Origin: Acidimicrobiia bacterium
GTDB taxonomy: Bacteria; Actinomycetota; Acidimicrobiia; Spongiisociales; UBA11373
Assembly: GCA_016932695.1 (NCBI GenBank)
Contig: JAFGCH010000016.1
Span: 1 to 64,000 of the forward strand
DNA: 64,000 nt
Direction of reading: 5' to 3'
Within the stretch, counting starts at the first letter, position 1. Every line of letters begins with the position of its first letter. The translations under genes were made by a program, and so were the position numbers. The notes beneath the pieces are model-generated. The model was given only the letters and a program-made list of their open reading frames with translations, was not told the DNA's origin and ran no database searches. Of the stretch, positions 9,527 to 18,034 are shown piece after piece.

Positions 9527-10207
9527 ATGCCTGCCCGCTCCCCGCTCCCGGTGGCTCTAGCCCTGCTGGCCGCGGCCTACGTGGCGGCGCAGATACTGGC
9601 CGATGTGACCAGCCTGAAAATCACCGAGGTGGCCGGCTTCAGCATGGACGCCGGCACCCTGGTGTACCCCTTCACCTTCACCTTGCGCGACCTGGTCCAC
9701 AAGGTGGCCGGGAAGCAGGTGGCCCGCGCCCTGATCATCGCCGCCGCAGTGATCAACATGCTCATGGCGGGGCTGTTTTGGCTGGTGGCCCGGCTGCCCG
9801 GCGTCGCCGGTTCGGGCCCGCAGACCGAGCTGTTCGGCTCGGTCCTGGCGCCGGTCTGGCGGATTGTGTTCGCCTCGATCATCGCCGAGGTGATCGCCGA
9901 GTTCGTCGACACGGAGGCCTATTCCTGGTGGGAGCGGCGCTTCGGGAGCCGCCTGCAGTGGGGCCGGGTGCTGGCCTCCAACGCGGTTTCGGTGCCTCTG
10001 GACACCATCCTGTTCGTCCTCATCGCCTTCGCCGGGCGCCTCGGCTCCGGTGACCTGACGGAGATCTTCGTGACCAACGTCTTGGTCAAGGGCGTGGTGA
10101 CCGTGGTGTCGATCCCCTGGATCTACTTCGTCCGTCCCGGCGCGGGGCGCGGCGGTGACCGCGAGGCGGCTCAGCCGCCGGTGGTCTCGGGAGAGACGCG
10201 ACCGTAG
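9527..10207 (+). CDS. yhhQ: VUT-family queuosine-precursor transporter
   Basis: Integral membrane protein of the YhhQ/VUT family, whose E. coli member imports queuosine precursors (preQ0/preQ1). 226 residues, about six helices, with family motifs ANITSLK-like ADVTSLK, PFTFTLRDLVHK, the acidic-aromatic IAEFVDTEAYSWW and SNAVSVPLDT. TACGCT lies 8 nt before the ATG, so the mRNA is probably leaderless. No queuosine biosynthesis gene is nearby. Its 3' end overlaps by 37 bp, tail to tail, the next minus-strand gene. Substrate assignment is by family. Confidence 0.88.
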   Translation: MPARSPLPVALALLAAAYVAAQILADVTSLKITEVAGFSMDAGTLVYPFTFTLRDLVHKVAGKQVARALIIAAAVINMLMAGLFWLVARLPGVAGSGPQTELFGSVLAPVWRIVFASIIAEVIAEFVDTEAYSWWERRFGSRLQWGRVLASNAVSVPLDTILFVLIAFAGRLGSGDLTEIFVTNVLVKGVVTVVSIPWIYFVRPGAGRGGDREAAQPPVVSGETRP

Positions 10208-11046
10208 AAGGCGATCTCCTGCAACGCCAGCTCCTTGAAGGGCTCCTTGCCTTCGTACGTCTGGCCCGGGTAGGCGCTGGTGATAGTGACGGTCACGCTG
10301 GAGGTGCGCAAGCTGCGCAATTGCACCCGCTGGGGCTCGTTGGTGTCTTCCAGTTCGGCGATGGTCGCCTGGGGCAGGTCGTCGATGACGATCTCGACGC
10401 CTTTGATGCGAGCGTTGCGCTCGAAGCGCTCGGTGTCGTCGAGGTTGTAGAGGATGACCTCGGCGATCTGCACCGGCGGGGAGAAGAGGAAGGTGATCTC
10501 GGTGCCCACTCCGCCTTCCCGGGCGTTCCAGGAGTTGTCGGGGTCGTCGTCGATAAGCGCCTCGCAGGGGTAGGAGGCCAGCTCCGACGAGCAGTCCACG
10601 CGGATCGGCTGCAGCTCCACGATGTCGAGGACGACGGTCGTGGTGCTGCTGGTGGTGGTGGATTCGGCCGTGCCGTCGCCACCTCGGAAGACGTTCACCG
10701 CTAGGGCGAGCAGAGCCACGGTGAGGATGACCCCGGCCAGCACCATTAGGGCCCGGGCCCCGGCGGTGGTCCGCAACATGGGCTGAGGGGCCACCGGCAG
10801 CGGTGCCTGGGAGAGGCGGGCGCCGCAGGAGTCGCAGTGGCGGTTGAACGGCGGGTTCAGCGTGCCGCAGGAGGGACAGGGCACCCCGGTGGGCGGCCCG
10901 CCCCGCCCGCCGCCGGAGCGCGGCGCGGGGGGCTCCACGGAACGGGGCGCCGTCCGGCGGGTCTCGCCGGTGGGCTTGTCCTCGAGCTCGAAGGGTTCGA
11001 AGACCTCGTCAAAGGGTTCGTCGGGCCTGTCGTCCACGATCCTCAC
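10171..11046 (-). CDS. Membrane-anchored protein with zinc ribbon and discoidin-like domain
   Basis: 291 residues: an acidic and proline-rich head; a zinc ribbon CPSCG-(N)-CDSCG (about 70-87); one membrane helix (ARALMVLAGVILTVALLALAV, about 110-130); a Ser/Thr-rich linker (STTTSSTTT); then a beta-rich extracellular domain containing DNSWNAREGG and EVILYNLDDTE, resembling the F5/8C or NADase-type glycan-binding fold. Cytoplasmic ribbon and outside carbohydrate-binding domain is the likely topology. Start GTG 11046 is chosen because the conserved acidic head begins there; no clear ribosome site. Function unknown; glycan binding is inference. Confidence 0.75.
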   Translation of the reverse strand: MRIVDDRPDEPFDEVFEPFELEDKPTGETRRTAPRSVEPPAPRSGGGRGGPPTGVPCPSCGTLNPPFNRHCDSCGARLSQAPLPVAPQPMLRTTAGARALMVLAGVILTVALLALAVNVFRGGDGTAESTTTSSTTTVVLDIVELQPIRVDCSSELASYPCEALIDDDPDNSWNAREGGVGTEITFLFSPPVQIAEVILYNLDDTERFERNARIKGVEIVIDDLPQATIAELEDTNEPQRVQLRSLRTSSVTVTITSAYPGQTYEGKEPFKELALQEIAFYGRVSPETTGG

Positions 11047-11106
11047 CTGGGGTGGTGCGTCGGGCCCGCACGGGGGTGCCGGCGCCGTCGCAGTATTGTG
11101 CCACGG

Positions 11107-11250
11107 ATGGAGGCTTTGGCAGCGCAGTGGCTCGCCGAGATCCGGGCGGTGGAGGGTTGGTCGGTGGGGAACGCCTTCGGTGCCTTGCTGTTGAGCGCCG
11201 TGGTGCTGGGCCTCGTCCTCTACGCCTTTTGTGTCACCCTGCGGCGGTAG
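11107..11250 (+). CDS. Small single-helix membrane protein
   Basis: A 47-residue ORF with one hydrophobic helix (about 21-43: NAFGALLLSAVVLGLVLYAF) and a basic C terminus TLRR. TATTGT lies 7 nt before its ATG, the spacing seen before many genes here, suggesting a leaderless start, and it ends 9 bp before radA. No family recognised. It could instead be only the leader of radA; the promoter context and coherent amphipathic layout favour translation. Confidence 0.5.
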   Translation: MEALAAQWLAEIRAVEGWSVGNAFGALLLSAVVLGLVLYAFCVTLRR

Positions 11251-11259
11251 CGTCACCTC

Positions 11260-12564
11260 GTGCGCTACCGGTGTGAGTCCTGCGGCTACTCCAGTCCCAA
11301 GTGGATGGGGTTCTGCCCCGGCTGCGGCGACCCGGCCCCCCTGGTCGAGGCGCCCGCCGCTCCGGGGCGCCCGGGGGCGAGCCGGGCGGCGCGGGTGACA
11401 CCGCTCACCGAAGTTGGGCCCGACTCGGCTCGCCGGCTCCTCACCGGCATCGAGGAGATCGACCGGGTGCTCGGAGGGGGCTTGGTCCCCGGAGCCACCG
11501 TGCTGCTGGGCGGCGAGCCCGGGGTGGGTAAGTCCACCCTGCTGCTCCAGGTCGCCGGAGTGTTGGCGGCCGCTGGGTCGACCGTCCTCATGGCCAGCGC
11601 CGAGGAGTCGGCCGCTCAGGTGGCCCTCCGGGCGGGCCGGCTGGGCCTGGCGTATCCCGGGGTGCTGCTGGCCGCCGAGCGCGACGTCGATGCCATCATC
11701 GCCGCGGCCGACCGGGCCCGGCCCGACCTGCTGGTGGTGGACTCCGTGCAGACGGTGGCTGCGGCCGAGGTGGGGGGGACCCCGGGGGGAGTGGCGCAGG
11801 TGCGCGAGGCGGCGGCCCGCCTGGTCCACTTCTCCAAGGAGAGCGGGGTGCCGGTGGTGCTGGTGGGGCACGTCACCAAGGACGGCTCCATTGCCGGCCC
11901 ACGCCTCCTCGAGCATGCCGTGGACGTAGTGCTGTATCTCGAGGGCGACGTGGAGCGGGGATTACGGGTGCTGCGCAGTCTCAAGAACCGCTTCGGCGCC
12001 ACCCATCAGGTGGGGTTGTTCGAGATGGGCGACGCCGGCATGCGGCCCGTGCCCGACCCCTCGGGTTGGCTGGTGGCCGGCTGGAAGGGGGATGTCCCCG
12101 GCAGTGTGGTGTTCCCTTCGGTCGACGGGCGCCGGCCGTTGCTGGTCGAGGTGCAGGCGCTGGTCTCCCCTCACGCCGTGGCGACCCCACGGCGCAGCGT
12201 GCGGGGCCTCGAGGCGGCCCGGGTCCATCAGGTTCTGGCGGTGCTCGACCGTCACGCCCGCTTTCGTCTGGGTGACCGGGACGTTTACGTCTCGGTGGTC
12301 GGGGGCTTGCAGGTGCGCGACCCCGGTGCCGACCTCCCGGTGGCCATCGCCCTGGTGTCGTCCTATCTCGACCGGCCGCTGGGGCCCATCGCCGCCTGGG
12401 GGGAGGTGGGGCTCACCGGCGAGGTGCGCGCCGTGGCATACGGAGACCGCCGCGCCGGCGAGGCCGCTCGGCTCGGGGTGGGCGTGGTGGTCGGGCCCAC
12501 CGGCAACGGGGAGGATCGCATCGAGCGGGCCCTAGTGCGCGCCGGGCTTCCGCCGGCTTCCTGA
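11260..12564 (+). CDS. radA: DNA repair protein RadA
   Basis: RecA-like ATPase that promotes branch migration and processing of recombination intermediates. N-terminal C4 zinc finger (CESCG at 5-9, CPGCG after 12 more), Walker A GEPGVGKST at 86-94, the RadA-specific KNRFG motif at 242-246 and a C-terminal Lon-like domain (about 280-434). 434 residues, usual length. GTG start gives the canonical RYRCESCGYSSPKW opening. disA follows after 49 bp, a pairing seen in Bacillus and actinobacteria, where RadA restrains DisA. Confidence 0.97.
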   Translation: MRYRCESCGYSSPKWMGFCPGCGDPAPLVEAPAAPGRPGASRAARVTPLTEVGPDSARRLLTGIEEIDRVLGGGLVPGATVLLGGEPGVGKSTLLLQVAGVLAAAGSTVLMASAEESAAQVALRAGRLGLAYPGVLLAAERDVDAIIAAADRARPDLLVVDSVQTVAAAEVGGTPGGVAQVREAAARLVHFSKESGVPVVLVGHVTKDGSIAGPRLLEHAVDVVLYLEGDVERGLRVLRSLKNRFGATHQVGLFEMGDAGMRPVPDPSGWLVAGWKGDVPGSVVFPSVDGRRPLLVEVQALVSPHAVATPRRSVRGLEAARVHQVLAVLDRHARFRLGDRDVYVSVVGGLQVRDPGADLPVAIALVSSYLDRPLGPIAAWGEVGLTGEVRAVAYGDRRAGEAARLGVGVVVGPTGNGEDRIERALVRAGLPPAS

Positions 12565-12613
12565 GCCCCCGCTCAGGTGCCCAAGGCCCCGCGCCGTAGT
12601 AGCCTCGCCCGGA

Positions 12614-13675
12614 ATGACCAAGCGCGACGCCGCCCTCGACGTCCTCCGCTCCCTGGCTCCCGGGACCCCGCTGCGACGGGCCGTGGAGCTGATCCTCAGC
12701 CAGGATTCCGGCGCGCTCATCGTGCTGGGCTATGGCCCCGACATCGAGGGCATCTGTAGCGGCGGGTTCCACCTCGAGGGGGCTCAGTTCAGCCCGGCCC
12801 GGCTCGCCGAGCTGGCCAAGATGGACGGGGCGGTGATCCTCGAGGAGGGGGGGGAGATGATCCGGCGTGCCAACGTCCATCTCATCCCCGACCCCGACAT
12901 CCCCACTCTGGAGACCGGGACCCGCCACCGTACGGCCGAGCGGGTGGCGGTGCAGACGGGCCGCCCGGTGGTGGTGGTCAGCCAGGGCCGAAGCATGGTC
13001 ACCGTTTACACCCGGAGGGGCAAGCACGAGCTGCGCAGCCCCACGGCGCTGCTCGAGCAAGCCAATCAGAACCTCCTGACGCTGGAGCGATTCCGCTGGC
13101 GGCTCAACGAAGTGGAGAGTCGGCTCACCCAGCTCGAGGTGGACGACGTCGTGGCCTGCCGGGATGTGGTGCGGGTGCTGCAGCGGGCGGCCCTGGTGCA
13201 TCACATCGCCCGCGACCTGGAGCACTACTCGGTGGAGTTGGGAGGAGAAGGACAGCTGACCCGCATCCAGCTGGAAGACCTCATCACCGGTGTCAAGGAG
13301 ACCGCCGAGCAGGTGTACGTAGACTACGCCCGCACCTTCCCGCCACAGACCCGCCAGCCCCTCGACCTCCTCGAGGGCCTCAGCACCGAGCACCTCGGGG
13401 ACCCGTCGCGAGTGGCTTCGCTCCTGGGCCTGGGCCCTCTCGATGCCCGGATGCGCCCTCGCGGTTATCGGGCGCTGAATAGGGTGCCGCGCCTCCCGGA
13501 GACCGTGAAGTCCTCTCTGGTGGCCCGTTTCGGCGAGCTGCAGAGCCTGTTGCGGGCTTCGGTCGGCGACCTCGACGAGGTGGAAGGCGTCGGCCGGGCG
13601 CGGGCCCGGCAACTACGGCACTACTTCGACCGCCTCCTCGAGTCCAACCGGGCTTGGGCCGTCGACGAGGCGTGA
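12614..13675 (+). CDS. disA: Diadenylate cyclase DisA
   Basis: Makes cyclic di-AMP from two ATP while scanning DNA for branched structures. DAC domain with catalytic DGA at 71-73 and RHR at 104-106, helical linker, and C-terminal HhH DNA-binding domain (DEVEGVGRARARQLRHYFDRL). 353 residues, normal length, forming an octamer in the family. TAGCCT 8 nt before the ATG suggests a leaderless transcript separate from radA. No c-di-AMP phosphodiesterase is visible in the window. Confidence 0.97.
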   Translation: MTKRDAALDVLRSLAPGTPLRRAVELILSQDSGALIVLGYGPDIEGICSGGFHLEGAQFSPARLAELAKMDGAVILEEGGEMIRRANVHLIPDPDIPTLETGTRHRTAERVAVQTGRPVVVVSQGRSMVTVYTRRGKHELRSPTALLEQANQNLLTLERFRWRLNEVESRLTQLEVDDVVACRDVVRVLQRAALVHHIARDLEHYSVELGGEGQLTRIQLEDLITGVKETAEQVYVDYARTFPPQTRQPLDLLEGLSTEHLGDPSRVASLLGLGPLDARMRPRGYRALNRVPRLPETVKSSLVARFGELQSLLRASVGDLDEVEGVGRARARQLRHYFDRLLESNRAWAVDEA

Positions 13676-13730
13676 GCCCGGGGCTCCCACCCCCCGGGGG
13701 TACAATGCCGTCCCCCATCCGGTGAGGCGC

Positions 13731-14717
13731 ATGGCCGCGGACAAGAAGACCCCCGCACGCCCTGCCGCGGCCCCGACCAAGGCGGCCGCGTCCCAGGGCG
13801 TCAAGTCGGTTTCGAAGGCAGCAACGGCGGCGGCAAAGGCAGAGGCCGCAGCACCGAAGCCCGAGCCCAAGAAGCCCGCCCCGAAGAAGGCGGAGCCCAA
13901 GAGACCCGTCCCCAAGAAGGCGGAGCCGAAGAAGCCCGTCTCCAAGAAGCCCGAGGTCGAGAAGCCGGAAGCTAAGAAGCCGGCGCCGAAGGCAGCAGGG
14001 CCCAAGAAAGCGGAGCCCAAGAAAGCGGCGGCCAAGAAGCCCGTTCCCAAGAAGGCCGAGGTCGAGAAGCCCGGAGCAGGGAAGCCGGCGCTGAAGAAGG
14101 CGGAGCCCAAGACGCCGGTGTCGAAGAAGGCGGAGCCGAAGAAGCCCATTCCCAAGAAGCCGGAGGCCAAGAAGCCGGAGCCCAAGAAGGAAGCCCGCCC
14201 CACTCCGCCGCCTTCCCCCTTCGCCGTCGGCGACAAGGTGGTGTACCCCCACCACGGTGCGGCGGTGATCACCCGCCGGGAGCGGGTCGACTTCCAGGGG
14301 CAGCGCACCGACTACTTCGTCCTCGAGGTGGCCACCGATCAGCTCATCCTCAAGGTCCCGGTGCAGAGCGCGGTGGAGCGCGGGGTGCGGCCGGTGATAT
14401 CGCGGGCTGTGGCTCGCAAGGTGCTGGCCATCTTCAAGGAACCTCCCGAGGAGGCCGGGGCCAACTGGAGCCGCTGGTACAAGCTCCTCACCGAGAAGAT
14501 CAACAGCGGCGACATCTTCCAGGTGGCGGAGGTGGTGCGCGACCTCACCTTCGCCCAGCAGACCAAGGGCATCTCCCCGGCGCTGAAGCGGATGCTCTCC
14601 AAGGCGCGGCTGATCCTGGCCAGCGAGCTTCGGTTTGCCCTCGATGTGACCGAAGAAGAGGCCATGAAGCGGCTCGACAAGGCCCTCCCCCGGGTGGAGG
14701 TCGCCGAGGAGCTCTGA
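13731..14717 (+). CDS. carD: CarD-type RNA polymerase-binding regulator with H1-like N-terminal extension
   Basis: Residues about 162-328 form a complete CarD/CdnL regulator: RNA polymerase-interacting Tudor-like part (FAVGDKVVYPHHGAAVI...) then the helical DNA-binding part (ELRFALDVTEEEAMKRLDKAL). The family stabilises open complexes by contacting the RNAP beta subunit. Ahead of it are about 160 residues built from Lys-Pro-Ala-Glu repeats (units such as KKAEPKKPVPKK), resembling a histone H1 tail. Typical actinobacterial CarD is near 162 residues, so the gene is twice usual size. TACAAT at 13701-13706 may be the -10; GGTGAGG precedes ATG 13731. A GTG at 13722 would overlap that ribosome site. 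Confidence 0.9.
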   Translation: MAADKKTPARPAAAPTKAAASQGVKSVSKAATAAAKAEAAAPKPEPKKPAPKKAEPKRPVPKKAEPKKPVSKKPEVEKPEAKKPAPKAAGPKKAEPKKAAAKKPVPKKAEVEKPGAGKPALKKAEPKTPVSKKAEPKKPIPKKPEAKKPEPKKEARPTPPPSPFAVGDKVVYPHHGAAVITRRERVDFQGQRTDYFVLEVATDQLILKVPVQSAVERGVRPVISRAVARKVLAIFKEPPEEAGANWSRWYKLLTEKINSGDIFQVAEVVRDLTFAQQTKGISPALKRMLSKARLILASELRFALDVTEEEAMKRLDKALPRVEVAEEL

Positions 14718-14724
14718 GGCGGCG

Positions 14725-15780
14725 ATGCTCATCGAACTAGTTCGCCTGGTGGTGACTCTGGGGCTCACCGCCGCCGGCTTTCTCATCGGACGCGAGGTGC
14801 CCGGTTGGTTCTCCGGCCGCACCATCGACCCCGACGCCGCCATCGTGGTCGGCACTGTGATCGGCGCCGGCCTGGGTTACGTAGTCGGCGGCCTGCTGGG
14901 CCGCGGCATCCGGCGAGGCCTCGATCGGGCGCCGCAGCTGGTGGCGCGGGCCTCCGGCCCGCAGCTCTTTGCCGGGACCTTCGGCATGGTCGCCGGGCTG
15001 TTGGTGGGGACGGTGGCCGGCCTGCCTCTGGTGCTGCTGGCCCCGGCGGTGGTGGGCTGGCCGGTAGCGAGCCTGATCGTGGTGGTGCTGGCTGCATTCG
15101 GCGGGCGGGTCTTCGCCGCACGAGCACACGACCTGCTCGCTGCCGCCGGCCTGCGCTCGCGCACCGCGACCCGGCGCAGCCCTTCCGGGGGCGGCTACGT
15201 CATCGATACCTCGGCGGCCATCGACGGGAGGGTGCTGGAGCTGGCCCGGGCCGGGGTTGTAGGCGGCGAGGTATGGGTGCCCGAGTTCGTCCTCGACGAA
15301 CTGCAGGGCATCGCCGACTCCGGCAGCAAAGAGCGGCGCCGGCGCGGGCGGCGAGGGCTGGAGGTCCTGGAGGCCCTGCGCGACGTGCCCGCCGTGGAGG
15401 TGCATGCTGCGGAGGCCGATCTTCCCGGCTACGAAGGGGTCGACGCCAAGCTCGTCGCCCTGTGCCAGCGGAGCGGAGCCACCCTGGTGTCCACCGACTC
15501 CAACCTGGCCCGGGCGGCCGGCTTGCGGGGAGTGGCCGTGCTCAACCCGCAGACCCTGGGGGAGATGCTCCGTCCCCAGTACCTGGCCGGCGATCGCTTG
15601 GACCTCAAGATCGAGCGTGCCGGTACCGAGCCGGGGCAGGGGGTGGGTTACCTGGACGACGGCACCATGGTGGTCGTCGAAGGCGCCGCCGAAGTCGTGG
15701 GGCAGATGGTGGAGGTCGAAGTGGCCAACACCCTGCGCACCTCGGTGGGCCGGATGGTGTTCGCCAAGCTGGAGCCATGA
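14725..15780 (+). CDS. PIN-TRAM domain membrane protein (YacL-like)
   Basis: 351 residues: four hydrophobic helices in the first 140 residues, then a PIN nuclease-like domain starting YVIDTSAAIDGRV with acidic residues Asp and Glu conserved (FVLDELQGIAD, DAKLVALC, STDSNLARAA), and a C-terminal TRAM domain (GVGYLDDGTMVVVEGA). The family (B. subtilis YacL) lies next to ispD/carD genes as here; RNA binding or cleavage is presumed. ATG 14725, eight bases after carD; its stop overlaps the ispD start (ATGA), so all are cotranscribed. Confidence 0.92.
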   Translation: MLIELVRLVVTLGLTAAGFLIGREVPGWFSGRTIDPDAAIVVGTVIGAGLGYVVGGLLGRGIRRGLDRAPQLVARASGPQLFAGTFGMVAGLLVGTVAGLPLVLLAPAVVGWPVASLIVVVLAAFGGRVFAARAHDLLAAAGLRSRTATRRSPSGGGYVIDTSAAIDGRVLELARAGVVGGEVWVPEFVLDELQGIADSGSKERRRRGRRGLEVLEALRDVPAVEVHAAEADLPGYEGVDAKLVALCQRSGATLVSTDSNLARAAGLRGVAVLNPQTLGEMLRPQYLAGDRLDLKIERAGTEPGQGVGYLDDGTMVVVEGAAEVVGQMVEVEVANTLRTSVGRMVFAKLEP

Positions 15781-16385
15781 CGATCCACGGCATCCTGGTT
15801 GCCGCCGGGCGCGGGGAGCGCTTCGGGGGCCCCAAGCATGCTGCCCTGCTGCGCGGCCGCCCTCTCTGGGAGTGGGGGCGGGAGGCCCTCCGCCGCGGGG
15901 GAGTGGACGAGTTGGTGGTCGTTGGGGATGTGCCGGGCGGCGTCCCGGGAGGGGCGCGGCGGCGCGACTCGGTGTGGGCCGGCCTCGCGGCGCTGCCCGC
16001 ATCGGCTTGCCACGTGCTGATCCACGATGCCGCCAGGCCGCTGGCGTCGGCCGACCTGGTGCGGCGGGTCATCGACCGTCTCCTGGTCGGAGGGGTCGAT
16101 GCGGTGGTGCCCGTCGTCCCGGTGCGGGACACCCTGAAGCGGGTGGAGGATGGCTGGGTGGTGCGGACGGTGGATCGGCGCGACCTGGTTGCGGCGCAGA
16201 CGCCCCAGGGCTTCAAGGTGGAGGTGCTGCGAGCCGCTCATCGGACCGGGGACGACGACGCTGGAGATGATGCCGTCATGGTGGAATGGATCGGGGGCAG
16301 CGTGGCCTGCGTCGAGGGCGAGGTGGCCAATCTGAAGGTCACCTACCCCGGCGACCTGGCCTTGGCCGAGGCCTGGCTGTCATGA
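15777..16385 (+). CDS. ispD: 2-C-methyl-D-erythritol 4-phosphate cytidylyltransferase
   Basis: Third step of the MEP isoprenoid pathway: MEP plus CTP gives CDP-ME. Nucleotidyltransferase fold with the N-terminal loop ILVAAGRGERFGGPKHAAL, HDAARPL, and TPQGFK near 140. 202 residues, short relative to the usual 225-240 because of trimmed loops in the first half, but all core motifs are there. Start overlaps the PIN-TRAM stop; its own stop overlaps ispF. The product feeds the next-but-one enzyme IspF encoded adjacent. Confidence 0.95.
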   Translation: MTIHGILVAAGRGERFGGPKHAALLRGRPLWEWGREALRRGGVDELVVVGDVPGGVPGGARRRDSVWAGLAALPASACHVLIHDAARPLASADLVRRVIDRLLVGGVDAVVPVVPVRDTLKRVEDGWVVRTVDRRDLVAAQTPQGFKVEVLRAAHRTGDDDAGDDAVMVEWIGGSVACVEGEVANLKVTYPGDLALAEAWLS

Positions 16386-16855
16386 GGGTGGGCTGGGGCT
16401 TTGATGCCCATCGCTTCGGGGGGGCGGGCCGGACCCTCCTGGGCGGAGTGGTGGCCGACCGGGCCCGCGGCGTGGAGGCCACCTCCGACGGCGACGTGCT
16501 GGCGCACGCCGTGGCCGACGCCCTGCTCGGGGCGGCCGCCCTCGGCGACCTGGGGGCGCTCTTCCCCTCCGGCGACCCTCGCTGGCGGGGGGCCGACAGT
16601 ATGGGCCTCCTGGCCGAGGTGGTATCCCGGGTGATGGCCGCCGGGTACCGCGTGACCTCACTCGATGCCACTGTGATCGCCCAGGAAGTGCGGGTGGCAC
16701 CCCATCGGGAGGCGATCCGGGAGCGCCTCGCCGCCGTCCTGGAGACCGACGCCGTGGCGGTCTCGGTCAAGGCCACGACCACCGACGGGCTGGGCTTCCT
16801 GGGCCGGGACGAGGGGCTGGCCGCGATGGCGATAGTGGTCCTCGAGCGGGCGTGA
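16382..16855 (+). CDS. ispF: 2-C-methyl-D-erythritol 2,4-cyclodiphosphate synthase
   Basis: Cyclises CDP-ME 2-phosphate in the MEP pathway. 157 residues, standard length. Zinc ligands Asp8 and His10 (GFDAHRF) and the His in DVLAHAVADALLGA are present, with the C-terminal TTTDGLGFLGR loop. ATG overlaps the ispD stop. Forms a trimer in the family. Ends 24 bp from the convergent MFS gene. Confidence 0.97.
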   Translation: MRVGWGFDAHRFGGAGRTLLGGVVADRARGVEATSDGDVLAHAVADALLGAAALGDLGALFPSGDPRWRGADSMGLLAEVVSRVMAAGYRVTSLDATVIAQEVRVAPHREAIRERLAAVLETDAVAVSVKATTTDGLGFLGRDEGLAAMAIVVLERA

Positions 16856-16879
16856 GGCCGAAAGCACCGAGCCGGGGGG

Positions 16880-18034
16880 CTAGACGCGCCGCAGGAGGAG
16901 AGCGGCGATCGCCGCCAGAGCGGCCCCGCTAGCGAACGCCGCCGTCGGCCCGAACCCGGCATAAAGGGCACCGAAGAGCAGCGAGGCCGGCAGCGCCGCC
17001 AGGCCGATCACGGCGTGGTAGGCGCCGAAAGCGGTGCCGCGGGCGTCGGCCCCTGCCATGTCGGCGACCCAGGCTCTCTCCACCGGCTCGGTCAGCCCGT
17101 AGTAGAGGCCGTACACGAGGAACAGAGCGACCAGGCCCGCGGTCCCCGGCATCAGGCCGAAACCCAGGTAGACGGCGGCGTACACCCCCCAGCCGGCAAG
17201 CACCATCGGCCGGCGCCCCAGCCGGTCCGACAGGCGCCCCCCGAACCAGGTGGCTCCCATCTTCACCGCGTGCAGGCCGGCCCACAGGAGGGCGATATCG
17301 GCTGCCCCGATCCCGGCATCGTTGAAGCGCAGCAGCAAGAAGGCGTCGGCGCTGTTCCCCAGGGTGAAGATCCCGACGGCCATCAGGAAGCGTCGCAGCT
17401 GGGGGCTGAGGGCAGCCCCGCCGGGCACCGGCGTGGGAGGTGCGGCTCGGGTCGGCCGGGGGACCTCGTGCACGGCGAAGACGAGGATTGCCATGACTAC
17501 CAGGGCGGGCAGCCCGGCCAGGAGGAACACCTCGCGCAGGCCCATTCCCGGGATGGTCAGCAGCGCCGCGGCGACCAGCGGCCCGGCGACCGCCCCGGCG
17601 TGGTCCATAGCGCGCTGCAGCCCGAAGGCAGCCCCGTGCCGCTCGGGCGGGGTCACGTCGGCGATGAGGGCGTCGCGAGGCGATGTGCGTACGCCCTTGC
17701 CCACCCGGTCGAACACGCGGAGGGCCGCCACCGCGGGCCAGGCGCCTGCCAGACCGATCAGCGGACGGGCCGCGCCGGAGATCCCGTACCCGGCGACGAC
17801 CAGGGCCTTGCGCCGGCCCCAGCGATCGGCCAGCCGTCCCGAGGCGGCCTTGAGCAGGGCGGCCACCGATTCGGCGGCACCCTCGATCACCCCCAGCGCC
17901 ACCGCCCCCGCACCCAGCGTCTGCAGCAGGAACAGCGGCAGCAGCGGGTAGATCATCTCGCTGGACAGATCGGTGAGCAGGCTCACCACGCCCAGCGACA
18001 CCACCGTCGCCGGGAGGCCCAGCCGGCGTCTCAC
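16880..18034 (-). CDS. MFS transporter
   Basis: 384-residue major facilitator protein with about twelve helices. Loop 2-3 signature GRLADRWGRRKAL and a second copy GRLSDRLGRRPMVL mark the two halves, and DRVGKGVRTSPRDALIAD is characteristic of a drug/unknown-substrate branch. GTG start overlaps the stop of the upstream phosphodiesterase gene (GTGA), so the two are coupled. Substrate unknown. Confidence 0.9.
   Translation of the reverse strand: MRRRLGLPATVVSLGVVSLLTDLSSEMIYPLLPLFLLQTLGAGAVALGVIEGAAESVAALLKAASGRLADRWGRRKALVVAGYGISGAARPLIGLAGAWPAVAALRVFDRVGKGVRTSPRDALIADVTPPERHGAAFGLQRAMDHAGAVAGPLVAAALLTIPGMGLREVFLLAGLPALVVMAILVFAVHEVPRPTRAAPPTPVPGGAALSPQLRRFLMAVGIFTLGNSADAFLLLRFNDAGIGAADIALLWAGLHAVKMGATWFGGRLSDRLGRRPMVLAGWGVYAAVYLGFGLMPGTAGLVALFLVYGLYYGLTEPVERAWVADMAGADARGTAFGAYHAVIGLAALPASLLFGALYAGFGPTAAFASGAALAAIAALLLRRV

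Noticed and set aside
13770-14200. DNA-level tandem repeat or microsatellite
   Set aside because: The AAG/CCC repeats are codons for a Lys-Pro tail in an open, in-frame gene with variable units.
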